Assembly: GCA_034440575.1 (NCBI GenBank)
Contig: JAOTOL010001394.1
Location: 386,001 to 450,000, forward strand
Direction: 5' to 3'
DNA from: Imbricaverruca yamaguchii
Lineage: Eukaryota > Arthropoda > Thecostraca > Neoverrucidae
Length of the DNA: 64,000 nucleotides
The notes under the pieces are model-generated. The model made no database searches. It saw only the letters and a program-made list of their open reading frames with translations, and was not told the origin of the DNA. This document shows, one piece after another, positions 23,431 to 33,727 of the stretch (its first letter is position 1; the number at the start of each line of letters is the position of its first letter). The position numbers and the translations under genes are program-made.

Positions 23431-23439
23431 CACAACACC

Positions 23440-24685
23440 ACCAACGCTCACATCAACTGGAATGCATGACCGCGAGACACTCGTAGGAACACGTACATGG
23501 CCATCCCCGCATGGCGTCGAACGTACATGGGCCGATTTGCTTCCCAATTAGAAATAAATGGTTACATTGTGGTCCCGTCCGTAGTAGATGAGCCGACTTG
23601 CTTTAGGAAAACATAAAATTAAAGCTAAAAATGAAAATTTGCATGACGTAAAACGGCTACCCAGAGGAACTATCGGACGTAGATGAGCCGGTTTGCCTTG
23701 CAATTCATGATGAAAACTCGTGATGAAAACTACCCAGAGTTTCAGCGGACGTAGAAGAGCCGAATTGCAAAACACCGTACTAACCCAACTGACAGCCCTG
23801 CATGGCATGCTTGACTAGCCAGCTACTAGCGCTTGACTAGCACTGACTAGCCAGCTACTAACAACGAACACGCGGCGGCCGCGGTAAAGGGCGCTGTGGA
23901 CAATTATCTCCTTTTTCGCACGGTAAGGATCCCTCGATGCTCTTCGATAAGAGTAGCCGGCACCCCAGCAAAATCAACTTCTCCGTACTCTCAAAACACC
24001 CCACCCCACCCAAACTACAAATTTTATTGCGGAGAAGTATATTAAAATCAAATTAAAATATTAATTTAAATTAAAATAAAAATATTATTTATATTAAAAT
24101 CAAAGCCATTTATACATTAGGGAGATGTCCCGAACCCAGCTTTCGCACCTAAATATCTCGCAAACTATAATGTAAAATTCCCTTAACATACATTTCTGCT
24201 TGCCTGCACCTTGATCGCAAACACTCGCTTTTATAGACAGAAATGTATCGTGCTCCTTTAAAGGCGGCGCACATGACCATTATGGTCCGGCACGCCTAAA
24301 AAATCACTCCCCCTCCCCCAGAGAATATTTCATGCGATCACTCCCGTGCATGCGCGGCACCGTTCAATGAGTCGAGGAGATGATGTTATTGCAACGTGGC
24401 ATGATGAGTACTTCTTGAACAATGTGGAGTATACTAATGTTTCCTTACTGATGGGTGGTGATCTTTCCTCGCAGTGCCTATCTTTTTTCTTATGGCTTGT
24501 GGTCAGGGAAGTGCTTGTTGTTTGGTTGCAGATTCAGCATAATTTCAAAATTTACAAAGCAGCGGTCGCCGCAAATACCTGGTTGTGTCTCGATTAGGTG
24601 CTATTCATGATGCTGTAGCAAATAACTACTATTGAACACCTAATCAATTCTTGATTATTGAAGAGGTTTAAGTCGCCACCACGTG
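23440..24685. other. No gene recognised; short local repeats
   Basis: Related phrases about GTAGATGAGCCG(G/A)TTTGC recur at 23,580, 23,680 and 23,750, and TGACTAGCCAGCTACTA recurs at 23,815 and 23,847. AT-rich runs occur at 24,010-24,110. Nothing looks coding. Confidence 0.45.
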
Positions 24686-24689
24686 AACC

Positions 24690-25290
24690 TTCCAGTTATC
24701 GGATATTTATATTGCCAATCGTCAGCGAATTCTAGTTCGTTTAACTTGTGATGCACATTTTTCGTTGTTAAATTTGGGTGGCCATCAGCTGAATCCGTGT
24801 CTAAATGTGATAGTCGTAAATTACAATCTCCACAGATGTTAGTGTGATTTAGTTTCTCTGCTGTCAGTCCTCTTAGTCGACGTACGAGAGGTTGACAAAA
24901 ATGAGACTTGATCCAAATTGCGACGTTCAGTTGTTGCGTACACCCCCACGAGTGTCATTCTCACTTTCTCGTATGTCAATTTAGCTAATACATATCTTCC
25001 TTTGTCACCTACAAAAACATTTTCTACATTACATACCATTTTCAACCATAGTTCAAATAATATTGCTGCACCAGTATCGTGTGTGCTTTCACGATGACTG
25101 AATACTATGTTTGATCCCCGTTCATTTCCCGAGTTTTTGGTTTTTAATATTGGAGTAGGTCTCCTGCAAAACCACAAGAAGAGAATAGCCGCGAGAAGAT
25201 GGTGCCAGTAGCAGTATGTGTGGTAGCCATTGAAACCGGCTTCACACTTTTGGAGAAATGCTGTTGTATCAACCTTCCCGTGTATCAAAT
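24690..25290 (-). pseudogene. L1/Tx1-like LINE endonuclease fragment
   Basis: The minus strand reads FSHRESTHDTGAAILF, YEKVRMTLVGVYATTERRN (25,290-24,839 frame) and, after a frame change, NICGDCNLRLSHLDTDS and FADDWQYKYPITGRFTWWR (to 24,690). GxAILF, VxVYA, GDxN and the ...P..FTW end are the successive strands of an L1/Tx1-class APE endonuclease. GDCN replaces the usual GDFN but keeps D and N. No reverse transcriptase follows. This is a different LINE class from the CR1 and I pieces in the window. Confidence 0.65.
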
Positions 25291-25717
25291 ACCACCGGTC
25301 TCCCCAATTATATATTCTGAGCAGCTATATGTTATAAACATTGTACGGTTTGAGACACTGTGAGTTTTTAGCATTATAGGTTTGAACATTCCAGCAAGGC
25401 GACAAATCAGAGGTTCTCAAACATTATATGGTTTCAGTATTATAGGTTCTGAATCGGTATATGTTTTGGGCATTAGGTGTTCTGACATTGACTTGTTTTA
25501 CATTCACAGATGAAAATAGTTCCTTAATTCAACCAAATCCAACAGTTCCAGAAGTAAACATTTCATGTCTGTAAAAATGCATGCAAAATTGCTTCCATGT
25601 TGCATTTTTCCTTCTCATCTGCCGGAGATGAGGGGAAAATGTAAAATGGACCGGTGTGTGTCTCACCATATTTGACTGACATCCTGACTGATATCTGACG
25701 GGTGTATGACCAGTCAG

Positions 25718-26057
25718 ATCTGGAACCTGGAGACGCTGCAGCTGGATGTTGCCAGTCGCTACGAAGCGGACACGCCACTAATCGTTCAGTGTGTGTTCCT
25801 CGAGCCAGAAAACGACCCGCGCCACTTCGATACCTGTGGGCCGTGCACAGCGTGCCGGCCTACCACGAGATTACCGGCTCGGTGGCGTCGGCCGCCATGT
25901 ACGTGCTGCTCTACAGCCGACGGCAGTGGTCGGCGTCCGGCCTGGCCGTGTACCGCGGCCTGCAGCAGGCCGGGCCTCAAGCTCGTCTACCACCTGACCA
26001 CGGCGCCGCAGCGGCCCGACGCGCGCCGCGTCTCCGCCAGCTGCCTGCTGTCCTGCG
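25718..26057 (+). CDS. AHCTF1: ELYS/AHCTF1-like nucleoporin, beta-propeller end (partial, frameshifted)
   Basis: After an acceptor-like CAGTCAG (ends 25,717) the frame reads IWNLETLQLDVASRYE, then CVFLEPENDPRHF. A frame change near 25,831 leads to RYLWAVHSVPAYHEITG and MYVLLYSRRQWS; a second near 25,976 leads to GLKLVYHLTTAPQRPDARR. The EPENDPR...YLWAV block is, from my knowledge of the family, a distinctive match to ELYS, the pore protein that brings the Nup107-160 complex to chromatin and seeds pore assembly. Both frame changes sit at homopolymers (a CC read as C; a GG read as GGG), so sequencing error is possible. Earlier propeller exons are not visible upstream, where only repeats lie. 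Confidence 0.7.
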
Positions 26058-26532
26058 GTAACGTTACCACCTGACCACGGCGCCGCAGCGGCCCGACGCG
26101 CGCCGCGTCTCCGCCAGCTGCCTGCTGTCCTGCGGTAACGTTACCACCTGACCACGGCGCCGCAGCGGCCCGACGCGCGCCGCGTCTCCGCCAGCTGCCT
26201 GCTGTCCTGCGGTAACGTTACCACCTGACCACGGCGCCGCAGCGGCCCGACGCGCGCCGCGTCTCCGCCAGCTGCCTGCTGTCCTGCGGTAACGTTACCA
26301 CCTGACCACGGCGCCGCAGCGGCCCGACGCGCGCCGCGTCTCCGCCAGCTGCCTGCTGTCCTGCGGTAACGTTACCACCTGACCACGGCGCCGCAGCGGC
26401 CCGACGCGCGCCGCGTCTCCGCCAGCTGCCTGCTGTCCTGCGGTAACGTTACCACCTGACCACGGCGCCGCAGCGGCCCGACGCGCGCCGCGTCTCCGCC
26501 AGCTGCCTGCTGTCCTGCGGTAACGTTACCAG
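25988..26532. repeat. 77-bp tandem array, seven near-identical units
   Basis: The unit runs from TACCACCTGACCACGGCGCC to CTGTCCTGCGGTAACGT. Start points of the shared CTGCCTGCTG are 26,041, 26,118, 26,195, 26,272, 26,349, 26,426 and 26,503, exactly 77 apart. The first unit is the coding end of the preceding ELYS-like exon. A GT at 26,058 and an AG at 26,531-26,532 could bound a 475-bp intron joining the flanking frames in phase 1 (TGC G / CG GCC). Each unit repeats the donor-like CGGTAACG. Confidence 0.95.
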
Positions 26533-27997
26533 CGGCCACCGGCGGCGACGCGAGCGCCTCTGGCGGCGACGACAGCCTGCTGAGCCGCGGCGCCACCTGC
26601 GCCGCCATCGCCAGCAGGCGTGGTCCGAGGACGGCTCGACTCAATCTGAACCGATGGTTCAGGCACTGATGCCACACGCGGTGGACACGACCGAGTTGGA
26701 GCAGCTGTGAGTGTATGCGCTTCTTCTCGGACGTCAGACGTACACGCTGGACATCTATGATGGCATCGCGATGGGTGTGTCTGGGCGCCGCATGGAGGCG
26801 CGCTATGACCTGTTCTCTGTGTGCGCACTGCTGGACGTGGGCGTGCTGTCGCTGACGTTCGCCGACTTCGAGGAGCGGCTGCCGCGCAGCCTGGAGGCTG
26901 ACGGCAGCGCTCAGCTGGCGCAGCCAATGGAGGCATACCAGAGGACGCGGCGTGCCGGCCTGGTGCCGGCCGGCGCTGTGACGCCGACCGAGCAGCGTGG
27001 CGCGCTGCTGACGCTGGCGCTGGAGCGCGGCTTCAGCTCGCTGATCGCCGGCTTCGCGGCCACCGGGTGCGGCGGTGACGCCGACGCCGGCGGCTGCACG
27101 CTACCGGCGCTGCTCGACTGGCTCTGGCTGCGCGCCATGGACGTGGTGTCCAAGATCGACACGGCCTGCGTGAGTCTGTTCGATCTGAGCGGCGACCCGC
27201 TGTCCGACGACGAGCTGGCCGCGCAGCTGTTAGTGGACTTCCCGATCAACAACGCCGAGAATGACTGTCGTGACCTGCTGCACATGTTCTACCTGCGAGG
27301 TCGTTACCACGACGCCGTAATGCGGCAGCATAAGCTGGCGACTGCCGCCGCGACGCTTAACCCGGAGCGAGCCGGCTTTGGCGACTCACTGCACCAGATG
27401 CCATCTGACCTCATCCGCCACTGGTTGTCTAAGGGCCAGACGCGCCAGCCCCATTGGGAAGGACTGCCAGGCGTCTATCGTCAACCACTCCCGGCTCAGC
27501 CGTACAAGATGCCAACCACAGTGCGCTCCCGCTCTACGCTGATCAGACCACTGCTTGAGCGGAGTGTTCAACCTCCATCGGCTGCCACGCGGGTCCGGTC
27601 GCACGGCCATCAAACATGTCGGATAGAGGACGAGCCGCTCGGACATGCTGGACGTCGGATCATGCACGGCCGCCGCTTCACAGCGGCCTTGCCACTCGGA
27701 TACGCTGGAGGCGCTGTCGCCGCGTGGCCTGCCGCCAGTCGCACAGCGATTCACAAAATGCGCCGCTTAGTGGACGAGAGCTGCGGTGCGTGTGCCGAGG
27801 ACGCGACTTCCAAGCAGCTGCGCTTCAGTCTGCTGCGTGGCAGACGCTCGCTGGAACACAGCCGTCACAAAACGACGGACGGCACGATGCTCCCGCGAAC
27901 TGCAGCTCGGGCCGCTCTTTACAACCGACAAGAAGCCGCGGCTATAGGAGCCGCGCCGTTGTCGCATGTCGCGGACGCGGCCGATGACGGCCGATAA
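26533..27997 (+). CDS. AHCTF1: ELYS/AHCTF1-like nucleoporin, central helical region (partial)
   Basis: From 26,533 the frame gives GPRTARLNLNRWF (family: ...INRWY), a frame change at a C homopolymer, then QALMPHAVDTTELEQL and a TGA at 26,708. A long open frame (26,711-27,997) follows: YDLFSVCALLDVGVLSLTF, a GFSSLIAGFAATG helix block, LPALLDWLWLRAMDVV and CVSLFDLSGDPLSDDELA. These match, in order, the ELYS segment after the propeller. After LLHMFYLRGRYHDAVM the similarity fades into an Arg/Ser-rich tail that ends in the 10-bp array. The stretch that vertebrate ELYS has between the SLFD block and the later helices seems shortened. GC-rich third positions match SEH1. Function is inferred from the family: chromatin docking of pore precursors. 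Confidence 0.65.
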
Positions 27998-28332
27998 CGG
28001 ACAATGACGGCCGATGACGGCCGATGACGGCCGATGACGGTCGTTGATGGCCGATGACGGCCGATGACGGCCGATAACGGTCGATGACGGCCGATGACGG
28101 CCGATGACGGCCGATAACGGACGATGACGGCCGATAACGGTCGATGACGGTCGATGACGGCCGATGACGGTCGATGACGGCCGATGACGGTCGATGTCGG
28201 CCGATGACGGCCGATGACGGCCGATGACGGTCGTTGATGGCCGATGACGTCCGATGACGGCCGATAACGGTCGATGACGGCCGATGACGGCCGATGACGG
28301 TCGATGACGGCCGATGACGGGCGATGACGGCC
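27978..28332. repeat. 10-bp tandem array (GATGACGGCC), ~35 units
   Basis: Units alternate GATGACGGCC, GATAACGGTC and similar. Every frame through it repeats every 10 residues, which makes long open frames on both strands, including two of over 150 residues on the minus strand that are artefacts. It closes the ELYS-like frame at 27,997. Confidence 0.95.
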
Positions 28333-28644
28333 GGCGTGTGGACAGCAGCCAGTCTGTTGTCCGAGCGGTCCTCGCCGTCCTGCAAACGGCATTCGGTGGC
28401 TAGCGTTGCCAGCGATCTGGACGATAACGAGTACTTCAGAATCGATGTGAGTTCGTCTACAGATAACGACACAGCAGAGTTACGGATCGGGAATGGAAGC
28501 CGCGACCGTACGAACGCTTCAGGCTTTGCATGTCCGACAACACTTCGCCACCAGCCAGTTTGCCGCCAGGTGTCACGGTGGAAGGACGTTCCTCGGAGCT
28601 CCAGGTTTCCAGATAAGTCGTTGCAGAACAGGGCAGTACTCTAG
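28333..28644 (+). CDS. Ser/Asp-rich open frame, possible ELYS-like tail piece
   Basis: An open frame continues out of the 10-bp array: KRHSVASVASDLDDNEYFRI and SSTDNDTAELRIGNGSRDR, ending at 28,644. It has no recognised domain. The position and acidic/Ser-rich, disordered look would suit the unstructured C-terminal half of ELYS, but the link is by location only. Confidence 0.3.
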   Translation, partial: GVWTAASLLSERSSPSCKRHSVASVASDLDDNEYFRIDVSSSTDNDTAELRIGNGSRDRTNASGFACPTTLRHQPVCRQVSRWKDVPRSSRFPDKSLQNRAVL

Positions 28645-28649
28645 TCTAA

Positions 28650-29180
28650 GCTGTGGATAGGTGTTCAGCAATTACTTCTGTGATTATACTTCATTAGTTT
28701 GTATCTGATAAGCATTTTCGTAGCACGCAAACTATACTATATTAACCTAGCGACGCTGCCATGCGCCATTTTCGTGTTAGGCGAGGCCTAGTGGCTTTAG
28801 GCGTGTTCTCGACGCTTCGATTGTTCTCGACGCTTCGATTTCTGTAGTAGGAGATATTACAAGTGTGTAGATTTCATAAGTACATGAGACAACATTCATA
28901 CTATCCTAACATACTTTATTTATTTTTGTTGTGCACAGTGTGTTTAGTGTTGAAGTTTAAGATAGAGTTTAAATTGGTAGTAAGTTGGGGGTGTTCATAA
29001 GTGCTGTGTGACTGTTCATTTTTCTGTCTAGCCATAAGTGATATCAAAAGGGATATTCATATAGTTGTCTACTTGTGTGGAAGACAATTAGATTAGACAT
29101 TTTGTTTATTTATTTTATTTTAAAAAAAACACAAAAAAACAATTGTTTAATAGTTTCTGCCTTTCTTGAGGTACTCAGAT
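28650..29180. other. AT-rich sequence, no gene recognised
   Basis: No coding similarity seen. It may be intron sequence of the ELYS-like gene or flank of the CR1 element that follows. Confidence 0.4.
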
Positions 29181-29295
29181 AATTAACTGACAGTATAGGA
29201 GGTAGCGATTTATGGTGAATGATAGTTGGCTTTTTTGTCGGTTGTTTAGCGAGTTAATTTTAATCTAAATCTAGGCATAAGCTGCAGCGTTTAGG

Positions 29296-30243
29296 ATGAT
29301 TTCGACCAGGATGCAGGTACTAGAGGAAGAGATTAGGACCCTTAAGGCAGAGCTTTCCAAGCTCAAGGCTGCCCTTGTTGCACAGGGTAGGCAAGATAAA
29401 GCAACAAGGCGTCACTCCGTAGCAGGGACGTCATATGCCCAGGTGGTCGTAGGCCACCAGGTAGCTGAGGCTTCCCCTGCTGTGGAGGTGGCTGGGATCT
29501 CTCGAGAGGGGAGTGTTAACAGTGAACATAGGGGGGATAGTTCTGGTAAGTCACAGGAGGGGAAGTGGCATGAGGTCAGGGGGTGGAGGATTTGGAGACG
29601 CGAACCTAAGGAAAGGGTCAGTGAGTGGCAGGTGGCAGGTGGTAGGAGCGGGAGGAAGTCTAGCCGAACGGCCCAGCGGGCAGGCATATTAACATCAAAT
29701 ATGTTCCAGGCATTGGATGACTGCCCCCAGGATAGTAGTAGTAAGGAGTCAGTGCTGGTCATAGGGGACTCTCGTGTGCGACATTTAGAGCGGGTATTTT
29801 GTAAAGGTAGGAGGGACAGGAGGTGCATCACCAGGCCTGGTGCCAAGGTGAAGGACCTGGTACCTGCGGTGGCACAGGTCACCAGTGATCACCAGTTTAA
29901 CACAGTCATAGTGCATATAGGGGTAAATAACATAGGTCCTACTAGGAGTGAGGAGCTTCTGCGAGAGCACAGGGCCCTTCTGGCCACCCTGAAGGGTACC
30001 AATAGAGTCATAGTAACAACAATTTTGCCTAGGGCTAGAGCCTCCCCTGAGTGGAGCTCTAGGGCACTGGCAGCTAACGCCAGGGTAGGAAAGCTCTGCC
30101 ATAAGCTAGGTTTTACATTTGTAGACGAGTACAGCAGGTTTTATGCATCGTGGGACCTCTATCCGAGGGATGGCCTGCACTGCTCTGAGAAGGGGGTCCA
30201 TGTGTTAGGCAAAGTGTACGAGCATGTCCTTCAGGGAAACTAG
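29296..30243 (+). CDS. CR1-like LINE ORF1: coiled coil plus SGNH esterase, intact frame
   Basis: A 315-residue complete frame. Residues 1-35 (MQVLEEEIRTLKAELSKLKA) form a heptad coiled coil suited to trimer or multimer formation. Residues about 35-135 are a basic linker. Residues about 145-310 are an SGNH/GDSL esterase with [13 protein letters not shown] (Ser), HIGVNNIG (Asn) and a C-terminal YPRDGLHCSEKGVHVLG block carrying the usual D..H pair. ORF1 proteins with a coiled coil and esterase are known from CR1/L2 LINEs and bind element RNA. All catalytic blocks are present, so this ORF1 could still make protein, although ORF2 downstream is broken. Confidence 0.9.
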   Translation: MISTRMQVLEEEIRTLKAELSKLKAALVAQGRQDKATRRHSVAGTSYAQVVVGHQVAEASPAVEVAGISREGSVNSEHRGDSSGKSQEGKWHEVRGWRIWRREPKERVSEWQVAGGRSGRKSSRTAQRAGILTSNMFQALDDCPQDSSSKESVLVIGDSRVRHLERVFCKGRRDRRCITRPGAKVKDLVPAVAQVTSDHQFNTVIVHIGVNNIGPTRSEELLREHRALLATLKGTNRVIVTTILPRARASPEWSSRALAANARVGKLCHKLGFTFVDEYSRFYASWDLYPRDGLHCSEKGVHVLGKVYEHVLQGN

Positions 30244-30401
30244 GAAATGGGATGGGGAGGGATGAAATTGCATTGCCAACTCAGAAATATTCCAATAGTG
30301 TCCGCCAAGGCAATAGAACCTCAAAGTCACCAAATAGGGACAACAGTAGTTCAAGGGGACAGAGTGATAGTTCATCTAGTGATAAAAGAACTCCTCAGTA
30401 T

Positions 30402-32215
30402 GAAAAAGCCAAAGGTGGTTATGGAGCATTTGTTAAGTGTATGATGTTTCATGCTCAGAGTATCCGTTCCAAATTTGATGAGTTCAAGTGTTATGTTGCT
30501 GAGGAGGAACCAGATTTTGTTTGCATTACGGAGGCATGGGTCAGTGAAGGGTATTTTGGAGATAACTTACAGGACTATGAGATCCAGGGATACAATATGT
30601 TTTCATGCAATAGGGGTCGAGCAATGAAAGGGGGGGGTGTAATTCTCTAAAAAAAAAACTTTTTTATTTCAAAAAAAAGAGGGGGGGGGAAAAAAAAGTG
30701 TTGGGGGTTTGGCTTGATGTCACTGTGGGAAAAGGCAACAGCAATACTCTTAGGATAGGAGCTTTCTACCGATCAGGAACCCTGCCACATTCTCAGCAAC
30801 TGGAGCTTGACAAGGTGATTTGTGAGGAAATCAGTAGAAACTTTAAGAGGAAGTGCAAGGATAGTATAGTTAGTTATCTGGAAGGTAGCAGATTGATTCA
30901 AGATACTCAACATGGGTTTAGCAAAGGACAATCGTGTCTCACAAACCTCTTGGAATTTTTTTAACTTCGTCACAGAACAATTTGATCAGGGAAATCAGGT
31001 TGATGTAGCATATCTTGACTTTAGTAAGGCCTTTGGAAAAGTAACCCATAAACCGTTAATGATACAGCTTCAGTCCCATGGTATTGCAGGTAGCATCTTA
31101 AAATGGATAGAGTTGTGGCTTTCAGATAGACAGCAAAGATTGATGCTAAATGGTACAAAGTCATCATGGCAAAATGTTCTTAGTGGAGTCCCCAGGGGTC
31201 AGTACTGGGGCCACTACTGTTCACTATATTTGTAAATAACATTGAAAGTGGCCTAAGCAGTAAGGTATCGAAATTTGCAGATAATTTGAAGGTCTTTCGG
31301 GTAGTAACAGGTCAAGATGAGGATATCTCGCTGCAAAAAGACTTAGACGAACTTGTGAAGTGGTCCGAAGAATGGTAAATGAAATTTAATTTCGATAAGT
31401 GCAAAATCATGCATGTAGGTAAGGAGCATATGAAGGCTCCATACTTGATGGGTGGCCAAGTGCTATCAGTGACTCAACAGGAGAAGGATTTAGGTGTTAT
31501 TCTAAACACAAAACTGGGGGCATCAGAACAGACCAAGGAAGCCAGGAAGAAGGCACTGAGAATGCTCGGGGCAATAAATAGGAATGGATCATACAGAAGT
31601 GAGGAAGTGATCAGGAAGCTTTACTGTGCATACTTCAGGCCACATTTGGAATACTGCATCCAAGCTTGGTCTCCTAGCTATGAAAAAGATTGTTGGCTTT
31701 TAGAGAGAGTACAAAAGAGGGCTACAAAAATGGTTAATGGCATAAGCAACCTGGCATATGAGGAAATATTGAAGAAATTGAATATGTTTTCACTTAGATA
31801 TAGAAGGCTGAGAGGAGATCTCATCGAGGTCTTTAAATCTGTCCATGGTCTGGAGAGGGGATACCTTGGGGAAATGTTTGAATTTAACATAAATGATGCA
31901 ATTAGGGGTCATAAATTCAAAATTAAAGTTAACCACAGCAGAACAAGGTTAAGGCAAACTTTCTTCACCAACAGGGTAGTAGAACACTGGAACCAGCTTC
32001 CAGAAAACATTGTCAGTAGCAGCACATTGAACATCTTTAAAAACAGCATAGACAAAAATTATAAGAATAGAGGGCTTGCTTTTCAGTATTACAGGGAGGG
32101 CTGATTTATAGATTTGGTGGGCAACTGGTTCAGTGTACAGAGTGCAACCAAGAAGGGCCCTTGTGGCTCATAGTTTCACTAATCTTGTATGTCTTTATGT
32201 CTTTATGTCTTTATG
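30402..32215 (+). pseudogene. CR1-like LINE ORF2, internally deleted, with 3' end
   Basis: ORF2 begins FHAQSIRSKFDEFKCY, DFVCITEAW (30,447 on). A garbled patch at 30,646-30,713 follows, then LRIGAFYRSGT. At about 30,857 the endonuclease jumps straight into reverse transcriptase (IVSYLEGSRLIQDTQHGF), losing the GDFN and SDH half of the endonuclease and the RT N terminus. RT motifs remain: YLDFSKAFGKV (motif A) and SGVPRG, then FADN where FADD is expected, so the second catalytic Asp is lost. The thumb region runs to 32,104 (LAFQYYREG). The 3' UTR ends in (TATGTCTT)n at about 32,188-32,212, the short repeat tail typical of CR1 3' ends. Confidence 0.9.
30646..30713. other. Homopolymer-smeared patch, likely base-calling artefact
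   Basis: Compared with the sister copy at about 7,973-8,045, the sequence keeps its rough order but every block is turned into runs of A, T or G (for example AAAAAAAAAA, GGGGGGGGG). This looks like low-quality base calling rather than mutation. Confidence 0.7.
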
Positions 32216-33727
32216 CCACCAGAAAAAGAGTTGCGCCACACATGGCCAGTAGATGACAAGGTCGCGGTCAGTAAGGACGAAGGACGAGTGCGCAAATGTT
32301 ACTGGACGAAAATAATCAGGAGCGTGTATTCCTGCCTTAAGACTAAGCACCATGGACATAATGAATTTTTCCACCAGGCCGAAGGCACATACTACAATGA
32401 GCAGCTGTTAGTCGGTCACTTCCGACATAATTGACATCCCGATTGCGCTGCGGCTGCACTCGAGCTATATGAGCTGTGCTCGAGCTGTACTCGAGCTTGG
32501 ACAACGAGCTATATGACCTACGCAGTCGATGCGCCCCTAAACCATACACAACATTCTGACAACGACGACGAGGCCGAGCGGCACTCGGAGCTCGTCACCA
32601 CGCACCGTTCCCGCACATCTCTCTCACGTCTCCCTGCCACGCGCTCCTCGGCTTCAGCCCCTCCACAGTCGTCACCAATGCGCTTAGCGCAGTCGTCACT
32701 ACTTCGGAGACACAGTACGCCAGCACAGCTGGATTCGTGGTCAATGGACTCTCCGTTGCTGACACTGCGTTGCGTCCTGCGTCAATCCGGTACGACACCG
32801 GCCGAGACGGGAAGTGTCACCGGCAGGACAATGGCAAAGGTCGAATAATCGGCGTGCGTTTACACCTTGCCGGATATTGCAAGGATAGCCTTGGACGATA
32901 TCACCGATTCAACTAGGATACATTTACCGGAGGAGACTTCCTTGGCTGCCAAGCGCCACTCTTCGACAGCCCCACAGTAGAGACGTTATCGGGGGTGCCG
33001 GGGCATGGCTGAGCCGATGGCGCCGTCTTTTGGCCGTCCATCTGAAAACGTGCAACGCCGGGCACACTTAATTATGAGGCAGAAGGCTGTCACCAGCACG
33101 GCCCAGTACTGCGATAGCGCAACGTGAGGTGTCGAATCAACGTGGTAATGAGTCTGGACCACCAGGCAAAGCAAATACTATTCCATATATAAAGGAGCTG
33201 TCATCTGGACGGTCGAACACTTTCCTGAATATGGAGGAGCCGGTGAGGTTGATGGACGTTGTTCCAGGAATGAAGAACCGATTTCGGAACTTCCAGGCGG
33301 TTCTCTGGGGAAGCTCACGGCAGTTAGATGAATGGATGTTCGAGACGTTGAGAAGACAACACCAACCGCCCCAGTGGAGCACCCACGGCTGGGCTCTGAA
33401 CCGTTCGTCCAATTGCCAATGAGACAGTCACGCGTATCGGATGGTGATGCTGTCTATGACGCTACTTCATCTCGCGAATACGTGTGGCTGCCAGGGACTC
33501 TTCCCATCATGCGGCGTACTTGCCGTCGCACGGCGTTGTGTTCGCCAGGCGCGCAACGCTCCATACTTAGTTGTCTCTTGTCGGTGACATCACAGCTGTC
33601 TTCAGTGCCCAAGTACGTCCGCGCGTCAGGCCGGACGGAGGCCGAGCCGACGGCGTATGACGGCGGCAGCTCTCGGTATAATCGAAGGAATCATCCCAAC
33701 TATCGCTGAGGAATAGCTCACGAACGC
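32216..33727 (+). other. GC-rich low-complexity coding-like stretch, possibly ELYS-like tail
   Basis: Several open frames of 80-125 residues occur, for example one with SRTSLSRLPATRSSASAPPQ (32,513-32,848), one with VVPGMKNRFRNFQAVLWGSS (33,129-33,422) and one with TTPTAPVEHPRLGSEPFVQ (33,332-33,709). None has a domain I know. Ser/Arg/Pro composition and the position between ELYS-like pieces suggest disordered-tail exons, but frames do not join cleanly. A SINE-tail-like phrase (GTCGATGCGCCCCTAAACC) is at 32,525-32,543. Confidence 0.3.

Noticed and set aside
27919..28472. Two minus-strand open frames of 157 and 176 residues with RHRPSSAVIG repeats
   Set aside because: They follow the 10-bp satellite; any stop-free unit gives such frames. 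No domain or start context.
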